The position numbers and the translations under genes are program-made. Shown here piece after piece: positions 18,954 through 27,099 of a DNA stretch of 64,000 nt. The notes under the pieces were generated by a model, which was not told where the DNA came from, did not search any database, and saw only the letters and a program-made list of their open reading frames with translations. The DNA lies in NCBI RefSeq assembly GCF_002900965.1, contig NZ_PJOM01000002.1:930001-994000 (forward strand), in the 5' to 3' direction. The stretch is from Pseudotabrizicola formosa (GTDB lineage: Bacteria > Pseudomonadota > Alphaproteobacteria > Rhodobacterales > Rhodobacteraceae). Position 1 is the stretch's first letter; every line of letters starts with the position of its first letter.

Positions 18954-20098
18954 CCGATCACACCGCGCCCGGCCAGAAAATCCAGCACCGATTGCGCCGC
19001 CCGCTGCCCCGGCGGTGGGCCACCCTGCCCCAGGCGCTGCATCGTCAGGCGCATCGCCTCACGCTGCGCCGCGTCGCCGCTGCGCAGCAACTGCAACACG
19101 GCAGGCGCGATCTTCTCCGCCCGGCAGTCCGGCCCGATGAATTCCGGCACCGTCCGGGTTTCCGACACCAGATTGACCAGCGTCACCGTGTCGATCAACG
19201 CCGCGCGCCGCATCAGCCACAGGGTCACCGGGTTCATGTCATAGGCGATCACCATCGGGCAATCATTGGCCGCCAGTTCCAGACTGACCGTGCCCGAGGC
19301 CGCAATCGCCACATCCGCCGCCGCGAAAGCCGCGCGTTTGGTGGCGGCATCCTGAATGATCTGTGGCGCAATCGCCCAATCCGCCGTCAGATCCTGCACC
19401 AGACCGGCCACGCCCCGCACTGTGGGCAAGGCCACCCGCGCATCGGGATGCACCGCCTTGATCCGCGCCACCACCTGCCCCAGCACCGGGGCCAGCCGCG
19501 CGACCTCGCCCTTGCGCGACCCCGGAAGCGCCAAGATCAGCGGGCCATGGCCGCGCATCATCTGAGTTTCCACCTCTGTCGCCAAAGGCTCTGCCACCAC
19601 CGGATGGCCGACGAAATCACAGGTCATCCCGGCGGCTGTCATATAGGGCGGCTCGAACGGCAACAGTGCCAGCACATGATCGACGACCCGCGCCATCTTG
19701 GCCGCCCGCCCGGGGCGCCAGGCCCAGACCGAGGGGGCGACATAATGAATCACCGGAAAACCGGGGCGCGCGGCTTTGACAATGGCCGCGACACGCAAAC
19801 AGAAATCGGGGCTGTCGATGGTCACCAGCGCCTGCGCGCCTGACTCCAGCACCGCCGCCGCTGCCTGCGCAATCCGGCGTTTGAGCGCAAAATACCGGGG
19901 CAGCACCTCGACCAGCCCCATCACCGACAATTCTTCCATCGGGAACAAGCTGTCCAGGCCTTCGGCCTGCATCAGCGGCCCGCCGATACCGTCAAATTTC
20001 ACCCCGGGCGACAGCGCGGCCAGCCCTGACATCAGGGCCGCCCCCAGCCGGTCGCCCGACGGTTCCCCCGCAATCAGGAACAGATTCAGCGCGCCCAC
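18938..20098 (-). CDS. lpxB: Lipid-A-disaccharide synthase
   Basis: GT19 glycosyltransferase that joins UDP-2,3-diacylglucosamine and lipid X into the lipid A disaccharide at the inner membrane. 386 residues. Signature blocks are FLIAGEPSGDRLGAALM, FDGIGGPLMQAEGL, VHYVAPSVWAWRPGRAAKM (with the variant start VIHYVAPSVWAW), LPFEPPYM, FVGHPVV, LALPGSRKGEV and ASGTVSLELA. The start overlaps the lpxI stop by 13 bases, and the end overlaps the convergent DsbA gene. It is the last gene of the lipid A cluster. Confidence 0.97.
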   Translation of the reverse strand: MGALNLFLIAGEPSGDRLGAALMSGLAALSPGVKFDGIGGPLMQAEGLDSLFPMEELSVMGLVEVLPRYFALKRRIAQAAAAVLESGAQALVTIDSPDFCLRVAAIVKAARPGFPVIHYVAPSVWAWRPGRAAKMARVVDHVLALLPFEPPYMTAAGMTCDFVGHPVVAEPLATEVETQMMRGHGPLILALPGSRKGEVARLAPVLGQVVARIKAVHPDARVALPTVRGVAGLVQDLTADWAIAPQIIQDAATKRAAFAAADVAIAASGTVSLELAANDCPMVIAYDMNPVTLWLMRRAALIDTVTLVNLVSETRTVPEFIGPDCRAEKIAPAVLQLLRSGDAAQREAMRLTMQRLGQGGPPPGQRAAQSVLDFLAGRGVIGQPAR

Positions 20099-20898
20099 AG
20101 GAACAGGCCCGCATCCCTGGCCGCAGCAATCATCGCATCAAGATCAAGGCAGATCACCCCGCCCGCCTGCCAGACTATGCCGCCAAGCCCCGCCTGCGCC
20201 ACCCGCGCCACCGTCTCTGGCCCCAAGGTCGGCAGATCGACGCGCAGATCCTGCCCAGGCTTTGGAGCCTTGTAGAACAGGCCGCGCGTGCCGCTGGGGC
20301 GCAATCGCGGTGGCACGCCGGCAACCCCCGCCAGCATGGCATCGGTGCCCGGCAAAGCCTCTACCGCCAGACACAGGCCCTGCGCCACCACGCAGCCCTG
20401 ACCCACGTCCACCGCACCAAGGGCCGCGACAATCGCGGCCGCGCGCGTGGCGTCCGCCTCATCCTGCGGGCCTATCATGCCGCAGAGCACCCCCGCCCCC
20501 GGCACCAGACCCGGCGCGAGCTCGGCGGTGCCGACCACCGCGAAACCGGCGTCCTCGAACAGACCAATCACCGCGCGTAAGGTCGCATCATCGCCCTGCG
20601 CCATCGCCGCCATCAGGCGCGGCACCAGTTGCGCCGTCCCCGCATCAAACAGCGCCGGGTCCAGCCTTGGCCGCTGGACCGCCCCGGCAAAGGTCACCCG
20701 GGTGACCCCAGCCTCTTCCAGCGCATGAAAGAACGGCACCAGCCGTTCGACGCGGAACACCATGTCGACGGCCAGACCCTCTGGCACGAACCCATCAAGT
20801 GCGCAGATCAGCGGCGCATCCAGCTCTGCCGCCACGGCAGCGGGCAGCCGCCCGGTCCCGGCAATGATCGCCGTGCGGATCAGGGTCGGGCCGGTCAT
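20086..20898 (-). CDS. lpxI: UDP-2,3-diacylglucosamine pyrophosphatase LpxI (DUF1009)
   Basis: Hydrolyses UDP-2,3-diacylglucosamine to lipid X, the step done by LpxH in E. coli. 270 residues. The N-terminal IAGTGRLPAAVAAEL and the C-terminal GTRGLFYKAPKPGQDLRVDLPT, PETVARVAQAGLGGIVWQAG blocks match DUF1009/LpxI. Its place between lpxA and lpxB is the usual alphaproteobacterial arrangement and supports the call. The start overlaps the lpxA stop by four bases (ATGA). Confidence 0.95.
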   Translation of the reverse strand: MTGPTLIRTAIIAGTGRLPAAVAAELDAPLICALDGFVPEGLAVDMVFRVERLVPFFHALEEAGVTRVTFAGAVQRPRLDPALFDAGTAQLVPRLMAAMAQGDDATLRAVIGLFEDAGFAVVGTAELAPGLVPGAGVLCGMIGPQDEADATRAAAIVAALGAVDVGQGCVVAQGLCLAVEALPGTDAMLAGVAGVPPRLRPSGTRGLFYKAPKPGQDLRVDLPTLGPETVARVAQAGLGGIVWQAGGVICLDLDAMIAAARDAGLFLWAR

Positions 20899-21692
20899 TT
20901 CGGGGTCAGAAAGCTGCGGTCGCTGGCCGACAGGATGAAATCGGTCATCTCGCGCACATGCGCCGATTCCGTTTCTTCCGACAGCCGACGCGCGCGGTCC
21001 ACGAAAGACCCCTCTCCCTGGGCCAGCATCTGGTAGCCTGCGCGCAAGGCGGTGATTTCCGACCGCTCCACCCCGCGGCGCTTCAGCCCCACAAGGTTCA
21101 GCCCGTCCAGCACCCCGCGCGGCCCCTGCACCAACCCATGCGGCAGCACGTCATTGGTCACCATGGTAACCGCCCCGATGATCGCCCCGCGCCCCACCCG
21201 CACCCATTGATGCACGCCCGACAGACCGCCAACGATCACATCGTCCCCGATCTGGCAATGCCCGGCAATCGCCGCCTGATTGGCCAGGATCACCCGGTTG
21301 CCCATGCTGGCATCATGGCCGACATGGGCGCCCGTCATCAACAGGCAATCATCGCCAATCCGCGTGACCCCGCCGCCGCCTTCGGTGCCGGTGTTCAGCG
21401 TCGCCCCTTCGCGAATGCGGCAGCGCGCGCCCACGATCAGCCGGGTGCGTTCGCCCTTGAACTTCAGATCCTGCGGCACCTCGCCCACGCAGGCGAAAGG
21501 GAAGATCACCGTGTCTTCGCCCACATCCGTCCAGCCGGTCACCACGGCATGCGATTTCACCACCACGCCCGCAGCAAGCGTCACCTCGGCCCCGATCACC
21601 GCAAAAGGGCCAACCTCGACCCCGGCCCCGATCACGGCACCGGGCTCGACCACGGCCATCGGGTGGATGCGGGCGGATGGGTCAATGGTCAT
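20895..21692 (-). CDS. lpxA: Acyl-ACP:UDP-N-acetylglucosamine O-acyltransferase
   Basis: First enzyme of lipid A synthesis. 265 residues with left-handed beta-helix hexapeptide repeats from the N-terminus (IHPMAVVEPGAVIGAGVEVG) to about residue 190, and then a helical C-terminal domain. The catalytic histidine lies in LLMTGAHVGHDASMGN, and the substrate-binding stretch NQAAIAGHCQIGDDVIVGG follows. The start is three bases after the fabZ stop. The order fabZ-lpxA-lpxI-lpxB balances fatty acid and lipid A synthesis. Confidence 0.97.
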   Translation of the reverse strand: MTIDPSARIHPMAVVEPGAVIGAGVEVGPFAVIGAEVTLAAGVVVKSHAVVTGWTDVGEDTVIFPFACVGEVPQDLKFKGERTRLIVGARCRIREGATLNTGTEGGGGVTRIGDDCLLMTGAHVGHDASMGNRVILANQAAIAGHCQIGDDVIVGGLSGVHQWVRVGRGAIIGAVTMVTNDVLPHGLVQGPRGVLDGLNLVGLKRRGVERSEITALRAGYQMLAQGEGSFVDRARRLSEETESAHVREMTDFILSASDRSFLTPK

Positions 21693-21695
21693 GAC

Positions 21696-22169
21696 TCAGG
21701 CCCTTTTCGGCACATCGAACATCGCGGTGAACTCGGCCTCGCAGGCCAGCTCGTCCCCGACCATGGCGCGGCCCGCGAATTTCCAGACCCGGCCACCCCC
21801 GCGCAGCGCCGTGACATGCAGTTCCAGCACATCGCCCGGCACCACCTTGCGGCGGAATTTCACGCCATCAACCCCCATGAAGAAGACATTGGCATTCTTG
21901 TCCACCAGATCCATCGACAGGCCGACCAGAATGCCACTGGTCTGCGCCATCGCCTCGATGATCATCACGCCCGGAAAGATCGGCACGCCGGGAAAATGGC
22001 CGGTGAACTGTGGTTCGTTCATCGTCACGCATTTGATACCGACACAGCTTTTGTCGATCTGGATGTCAACCACCTTGTCCACCAGCAGAAACGGATAGCG
22101 ATGCGGCAGGATGCGCTGGATCAGCGCGATATCGGCCGTCTGGCCCGTGGTCTTGGTGGTGTCGGTCAT
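21696..22169 (-). CDS. fabZ: 3-hydroxyacyl-ACP dehydratase FabZ
   Basis: Dehydrates 3-hydroxyacyl-ACP in fatty acid elongation and competes with LpxA for substrate. 157 residues. The family block [15 protein letters not shown] is followed by the active site [20 protein letters not shown] (catalytic His and Glu). It sits between ompH (100 bases upstream) and lpxA. In many proteobacteria lpxD lies in the ompH-fabZ gap, but there is no room for it here. Confidence 0.97.
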   Translation of the reverse strand: MTDTTKTTGQTADIALIQRILPHRYPFLLVDKVVDIQIDKSCVGIKCVTMNEPQFTGHFPGVPIFPGVMIIEAMAQTSGILVGLSMDLVDKNANVFFMGVDGVKFRRKVVPGDVLELHVTALRGGGRVWKFAGRAMVGDELACEAEFTAMFDVPKRA

Positions 22170-22269
22170 TCACGATCCCCGTCTTTGTCTTGCATGCGGG
22201 CTGCATGGCTCTTTGGACTTTGCTACCAATTGCAACGCAGCCCGGCAAGGGATTGCGCCTGGCCCCGCC

Positions 22270-22917
22270 TCAGGGCTGGGGCGCGTCCCCGCCCGCGACC
22301 GAGGGGTCCGCAGGCGGCGGCTCCTCTGGTTCTGGCACGGCCAGCACTGCGGCCCCATCGCCCAGCCGGGCGTCCAGCCGGGCAATCGCCTGTTCGGTGA
22401 TGTCGATCCGGTCAAAGCTCAGGATCACCGCCGCCCGGTCAATGATGGCCACCGCGCCAAGATCCTGCATCAGCTCGGCCAGAACCGGCACCGCAAGCTC
22501 GAAAAACCGTTGCTGTTCGGCGTCGCGGCTGCGGGTGACCGACCGGCTCTTGGCCTCCTGCGCCACACGCAATTCTTCAACCCTTGTGTCGAATTCACGC
22601 GCAAGGGTGCGAAACTCGTCCATCGGCAGCGTCGCCCGCCGTTCGGTCAGGGCGCGCTCTTCCGCCTCCAGCGCGGCCTCCAGCCGACGGTTTTCCGCCA
22701 GCAGGTCCGCCGAGGCGGTCTCGACCCGTGCCAGAATGGCCCGGCCCATCAGCGACTCTTCAAACAAGCGGGCGCGGTCCAGCGTGACAACCGCCGAAGG
22801 GTTGGCCGCAGGCTGCTCTGCCTCCGGCGGCACGCTGCCGGGGGCACCCTGCGCCAGCGCTGGCCCGGCAGAGCCAAGGGCCAGCAACAGACAGACGCAC
22901 CACCGGACGCAGATCAT
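22270..22917 (-). CDS. OmpH/Skp family periplasmic chaperone
   Basis: 215 residues. There is a cleavable signal peptide (CLLLALGSAGPALAQ) and a Pro-rich spacer. A long helical coiled-coil region follows (about 50-160: DLLAENRRLEAALEAEERALTERRA), with a short C-terminal beta part and acidic Pro-rich tail. The layout matches Skp/OmpH, the jellyfish-shaped chaperone that carries unfolded outer-membrane proteins to BAM. Sequence identity to E. coli Skp is low, as usual. The start codon overlaps the bamA stop by one base (TGATG), so the two should be co-translated. Confidence 0.88.
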   Translation of the reverse strand: MICVRWCVCLLLALGSAGPALAQGAPGSVPPEAEQPAANPSAVVTLDRARLFEESLMGRAILARVETASADLLAENRRLEAALEAEERALTERRATLPMDEFRTLAREFDTRVEELRVAQEAKSRSVTRSRDAEQQRFFELAVPVLAELMQDLGAVAIIDRAAVILSFDRIDITEQAIARLDARLGDGAAVLAVPEPEEPPPADPSVAGGDAPQP

Positions 22918-25301
22918 CAGAACCGGGTGGAGATCGTCAGATCGAAAGACCGTTCCAGGTCATAGTCCTCTTGCACCAAAGCGCGGGAGAAGTTGAAGCG
23001 CAAAGGCCCGATCGGCGCATCCCACAGCACAGACAGACCCACGGCCGCCCGCGGATTGAATCCGGTGTCGATCGGCGCGCCCAAGGCGTCGACAACCGTG
23101 CCATCCAGACCCCAGACCGAACCGACATCCAGGAAGACGCCGCCACTGATGCCGTATTCTTCGGGCAGGCCCAGCGGGAAATCCGCCTCGAACCGCGCGA
23201 CAGCATAGAAGTTGCCGCCCAGAGCATCATCGGTCACCGTATCGCGCGGACCGATCCCGTTGCCTTCAAAGCCGCGGATCTTGCTGTTGCCAAAGAAGCG
23301 CTCGGTCACCCGGGTGTTGTATCCGCCGATTGCCGAAATCGCACCGGCCTCGAAGATCGCGCGCAAGGTGACATCTTCGTTCAGGATCTTGCGTTCGGCC
23401 AAGGCCTGAACTTCGGTAGACAGATACTTGGCGTCACCGCCCAGCCCGGCATAATCCTGACTGAAGCGGAAGACCACACCGCGATCCGGGCTCAGCCCGC
23501 CGATCCGCGTGTCATAGCTGTAGGTATAGCCAACGGCCGAGGTGATTTCACCATCCCGCGCGGTTTCGTCGCGCAGCGTCGGGTTGACCTCGGTCGCCGG
23601 GTCGATCGTGCCATTGCCGTCGACATCCCGGCCCTCGTACCCTTTGATCGTGTTCTTCGCCAAACCGTAGCGCACTTCCAGCCGGCTCACTTCGCCCACA
23701 GGGAAGGACAGCGCCACCCGTCCGCCAACCCGGGCGGTGTCATAGATGGCATTGCGCTGATCGGTCACGTCATAAAACGCGCCCAGCGACAGCGACAGAT
23801 CGCGCCCCAAAAAGGCCGGTTCCGTGATCGAGATCGACGAAGAGGTACTGTCGGTGGCGGTGGACACTGCAACAGACAGGGCCTGACCGCGCCCCAGGAA
23901 GTTCGATTCCGAAAAGCCGATGTTCACCCCGACCCCGGCATCCACCCCGTAGCTTGCGCCAAAGGACAGCGACCCGGTGGGCTGCTCTTCCACGTTGACA
24001 TCGACGATCACCTGATCCGACGCCGAACCGGGCCGCGCATTGACCTGCGCATCCGAGAAAAAGCCAAGCGCGCGAATGCGTTCTGCCGATTGGCGCACTT
24101 CACGCGGGTTGAAGGGGTCGCCTTCGGCACTGCGGAACTGACGGCGGATCACCTGATCCAGCGTGGTGGTATTGCCTTCAATATCGATGCGCTCGACAAA
24201 CACGCGCTCGCCCCGCACCAGCGCAAATTCCAGATCCAGCGTGCCGGTCCGGTCATTGCGGGTGATACGCGGATCGACGCGCACGAAGGTCAGCCCCTTG
24301 CGCAGCGCCAGATTTTCCATCCGCGCGATGGTGTTTTCCACCACCAGCGGCGAATAGGGCACGCCCGAGCGCACCCGCGACAGCGCGCCGAATTCCGCCG
24401 CATCCAGACCTTCGATCTCGGACACGGTGGTGACGCCGCCAAACCGGTATTGCCGCCCTTCGCGGATCGCAAAGCTGACAAAGACCGCATCGCGCTCGCG
24501 CGCCACTTCGGCCGAGGCGTCGGTGACCTGAATATCGACATAGCCGCGCGCCAGATAGAAATCGCGCAGCAACTGCTTGTCCAGTTCCAGCCGCTCGGCC
24601 ACGAAGGTATCGCGCTGGATCAGGGTGCGCAAAAGCCCGGCCTGCTTGGTTTCCAGCACCTGCCGCAAGCGGCGGTCACTGAAGGCGCGGTTGCCGATGA
24701 AGGACAGCCGCTCAATCTCGGTCACGCGGCCTTCGGTGATCTCGAACGCCAGATCGACCCGGCCTTCGCTGCGGCGGATCAGCTTTGGGGTCACGGTCGC
24801 GGCAATCCGGCCACGGGCCCGGTAGGCTTCGGCAATCGCCGCCGCATCCGCCTCGGCCACACTGGGCGAATAGACCCGGCGCTGCTGCGACTGGATCAGG
24901 CCGGCCAGTTCTTCATCATTCAGGCGCTTGTTGCCTTCAAAGTTGATGACATTGACGATCGGATATTCCTGCACCCGGATCACCAGCTGCCTGCCCTGCG
25001 GCACGATCTCGACCGTCTGGAACAGGCCCGAGCGGACCAGCCCCTGATAGGCATCGTTCAGCCCGCCCTGGCTCAGGGCCTGCCCGCGCCTGATTCCGGC
25101 AAAGCCAAGAATAGTGGCATTGTCGACGCGCTGATTGCCTTCGATCACAACCTGATCAAAGGCATATTGCTGCGCCGATGCGGGGGCGAAGATCGCCGCC
25201 GAAGCCGTTGCGGTGGAAAGAAAAAGCGCGGTCAGAATGCGCTTGCGGACGGCCGCCTTGCCATGCGCCACGCGTTCTGCGGCACCCGCTGTATCGTGCA
25301 T
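22917..25301 (-). CDS. bamA: Outer membrane protein assembly factor BamA
   Basis: Central subunit of the BAM complex that inserts beta-barrel proteins into the outer membrane. About 794 residues: signal peptide ending near PASAQ, five POTRA domains (about 35-440), and a 16-strand barrel. The lid-loop motif is IRGFEGNGIGPRD, and the C-terminus ends in the barrel signature DLTISTRF. I prefer ATG 25301 (MHDTAG) over 25322, because a ribosome site-like GGGG lies 7 bases before it. A TTGACA promoter lies just upstream, so bamA onward may be expressed separately from rseP. Confidence 0.97.
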   Translation of the reverse strand: MHDTAGAAERVAHGKAAVRKRILTALFLSTATASAAIFAPASAQQYAFDQVVIEGNQRVDNATILGFAGIRRGQALSQGGLNDAYQGLVRSGLFQTVEIVPQGRQLVIRVQEYPIVNVINFEGNKRLNDEELAGLIQSQQRRVYSPSVAEADAAAIAEAYRARGRIAATVTPKLIRRSEGRVDLAFEITEGRVTEIERLSFIGNRAFSDRRLRQVLETKQAGLLRTLIQRDTFVAERLELDKQLLRDFYLARGYVDIQVTDASAEVARERDAVFVSFAIREGRQYRFGGVTTVSEIEGLDAAEFGALSRVRSGVPYSPLVVENTIARMENLALRKGLTFVRVDPRITRNDRTGTLDLEFALVRGERVFVERIDIEGNTTTLDQVIRRQFRSAEGDPFNPREVRQSAERIRALGFFSDAQVNARPGSASDQVIVDVNVEEQPTGSLSFGASYGVDAGVGVNIGFSESNFLGRGQALSVAVSTATDSTSSSISITEPAFLGRDLSLSLGAFYDVTDQRNAIYDTARVGGRVALSFPVGEVSRLEVRYGLAKNTIKGYEGRDVDGNGTIDPATEVNPTLRDETARDGEITSAVGYTYSYDTRIGGLSPDRGVVFRFSQDYAGLGGDAKYLSTEVQALAERKILNEDVTLRAIFEAGAISAIGGYNTRVTERFFGNSKIRGFEGNGIGPRDTVTDDALGGNFYAVARFEADFPLGLPEEYGISGGVFLDVGSVWGLDGTVVDALGAPIDTGFNPRAAVGLSVLWDAPIGPLRFNFSRALVQEDYDLERSFDLTISTRF

Positions 25302-25334
25302 GACAATGCCCCATATCAACAAACTGTTGTGTCT

Positions 25335-25363
25335 TCACTAGACGGAAGTGCGGGGCTTGTCAA
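25335..25363 (-). promoter_or_regulatory. Candidate promoter for bamA-ompH-fabZ-lpxAIB
   Basis: Minus-strand TTGACA (25358-25363, a perfect -35) is followed after 17 bases by TAGTGA (25335-25340, a weak -10). The predicted start would leave a 5' leader of roughly 25-30 bases before bamA. The -35 is convincing; the -10 is not. Confidence 0.45.
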
Positions 25364-25495
25364 AGCGTTGGACGCGGCTTTGCCACAGCAGTTAACGGGC
25401 GTTGCCAACATGCTGCAGATGGTCTGCGCGCGGCGCGGCGCGCCCCGGCCGGCCCGCATGCTGCCGTGGCCTATCAGGTCTGCGCGCGGCCCTGC

Positions 25496-25633
25496 TCAGG
25501 GCTCGATCAGGATGCTGCCAAAAAATGCGCCAGCCAGCAGCCCGGCCACCACCGTGCCCATCGTGAAGATCCGGTCAGCATTCAGCCAGACCAGAAACGA
25601 CAACCCACGATAGCTTTGCACAACGATCTGCAT
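25496..25633 (-). CDS. Small membrane protein, 45 residues, between bamA and rseP
   Basis: Short gene missed by length cut-offs. The start is ATG 25633, with a GAGGGGG ribosome site just before it; the stop is TGA at 25496-25498. The protein begins MQIVVQSYRGLSFLVWLNAD, has one hydrophobic segment (MGTVVAGLLAGAFFGSILI) and ends IEP. The amphipathic or aromatic N-terminus followed by a single Gly/Ala-rich transmembrane helix looks like a genuine small protein, and I have the impression of similar short proteins in Rhodobacteraceae. Function unknown. Its position suggests envelope stress or BAM-related work, but that is inference. Confidence 0.7.
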   Translation of the reverse strand: MQIVVQSYRGLSFLVWLNADRIFTMGTVVAGLLAGAFFGSILIEP

Positions 25634-25704
25634 GACGCCCCCTCTTGCACCGCAAAAAGGTTAACGCCCGAATATGGCCCGAATATGGCGTCCGATCGCG
25701 CGGG

Positions 25705-27042
25705 TTACGGGCAGAACAGGTCATTGGTCAGCGCAAACACCATCAGCGACAGCAACAGCGCCAGCCCCACCGTCATCATCACCTGCAAGGCCCGGTCTGA
25801 CGGCGGTTTGCCGGCAACCGCCTCATAGGCATGAAACACCAGATGTCCGCCATCCAGCACCGGGATCGGGAACAGGTTCATCAGCCCCACCGCCACCGAC
25901 AACAGCGCGATGAATTGGATAAACGTCTCCACCCCCTGGCTCGCCGCCGCGCCCGAACTTTCGGCAATGCCGATTGGCCCGCGCAGGTTGCAGCTGGAAA
26001 TCTTGCCCGCCACCATATGCCAGAGGCCGGAAAGCGAGGTGGTGGCGATGCGCCAGGTCTGCTCACCGGCGATGCCCACCGCCTCGAACACGCCCGGATA
26101 CCGGGTTTCCGGCTCGAACCCCAGCCCGCCGTTCAGCCCGATCAGCCAGCGGGTCTCAAACCCGCCCTCGGGTTTGGGCAGATCCATCTGGCGCGGGGTC
26201 AGGGTGGTTTCAAACGTTTCGCCCGCGCGCCAGACCCTCAGGTTGAGCGGGCGGCCCTCAGACCCTGCCACCAGCGCGGGCAGTTCCGAAAACACCGTGA
26301 CCGGCACCGCATCGACCGCCAGAATGACATCCCCGGGCAACAGACCCGCGTCGAAGGCGGCGCTTTGCGGCTGCACGCCCGAGGCCAGTGCCGGCAACGG
26401 ATGCGGGCCGTCAAAAGCCAGCTCCTGCCCGTCCCGTTCGACGGTGTATGACACCGAACCCGCCGCAGGCAGGTCGTTCGAGACTTCGACCAGACGGGTC
26501 AGGTCGGGGGTCTCGGTGCCGTTGATCGCCAGGATGCGGTCGCCGGGCTGCAGCTGCTGGCCTTCAAAGGGCAAGGGTGTGACCTCGCCCACCAAGGTAT
26601 CATCGCTGAACACGCCAGACCACAGCACCAGCCCGGTCAGGATCAGCAGTGCCGAGGCGAAGTTGAACACCGGCCCCGCCGCCACCGTCAGCGACCGCGC
26701 CCAAAGCGGTGCGCCATGCATCGTGCGCCGCCGCTCCGTCTCGGACAGGGTTGAAATCGCCGCGCCATCCTTGCCAGACGCGGCATTGCTGTCGCCCAGA
26801 AACTTGACATAGCCGCCAAAGGGCAGCGCCGCGACCTGCCAGCGGGTGCCCCGGCTGTCGACACGGGAATACAGGATCGGGCCAAAGCCAAGGCTGAACA
26901 CCTCGGCATGGATGCCGGTCCAGCGGCCGACGATGTAATGGCCGTATTCATGGATCGCCACGATGATCGACAGCGCCACGACAAAGGCAATCACGGTCCA
27001 GACAAGACCGCCAAAACTGGGAACAAGACCGATCAGATCCAA
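25705..27042 (-). CDS. rseP: RIP site-2 zinc metalloprotease RseP
   Basis: Intramembrane protease of the S2P family; in other bacteria it cleaves anti-sigma factors and remnant signal peptides. 445 residues. The zinc motif HEYGH lies in the first transmembrane segment, near residues 31-35. Two PDZ-like regions occupy the middle (GEVTPLPFEGQQLQPGDRIL and VQPQSAAFDAGLLPGDVIL). The second catalytic motif is NLFPIPVLDGGHL in a late membrane segment. It lies 57 bases after dxr, in the usual dxr-rseP-bamA order. Confidence 0.97.
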   Translation of the reverse strand: MDLIGLVPSFGGLVWTVIAFVVALSIIVAIHEYGHYIVGRWTGIHAEVFSLGFGPILYSRVDSRGTRWQVAALPFGGYVKFLGDSNAASGKDGAAISTLSETERRRTMHGAPLWARSLTVAAGPVFNFASALLILTGLVLWSGVFSDDTLVGEVTPLPFEGQQLQPGDRILAINGTETPDLTRLVEVSNDLPAAGSVSYTVERDGQELAFDGPHPLPALASGVQPQSAAFDAGLLPGDVILAVDAVPVTVFSELPALVAGSEGRPLNLRVWRAGETFETTLTPRQMDLPKPEGGFETRWLIGLNGGLGFEPETRYPGVFEAVGIAGEQTWRIATTSLSGLWHMVAGKISSCNLRGPIGIAESSGAAASQGVETFIQFIALLSVAVGLMNLFPIPVLDGGHLVFHAYEAVAGKPPSDRALQVMMTVGLALLLSLMVFALTNDLFCP

Positions 27043-27099
27043 GGTCTATCCTTCATTCCATGAGGGCCACAGAAGGCCGCAAAATCGAGGGTCGCACAG

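Noticed and set aside
22971-25613. 880-codon open frame on the plus strand opposite bamA
   Set aside because: It lies antisense to a fully recognisable BamA; long antisense frames are expected in GC-rich coding DNA. Its protein is His/Arg/Gln-rich without domains.
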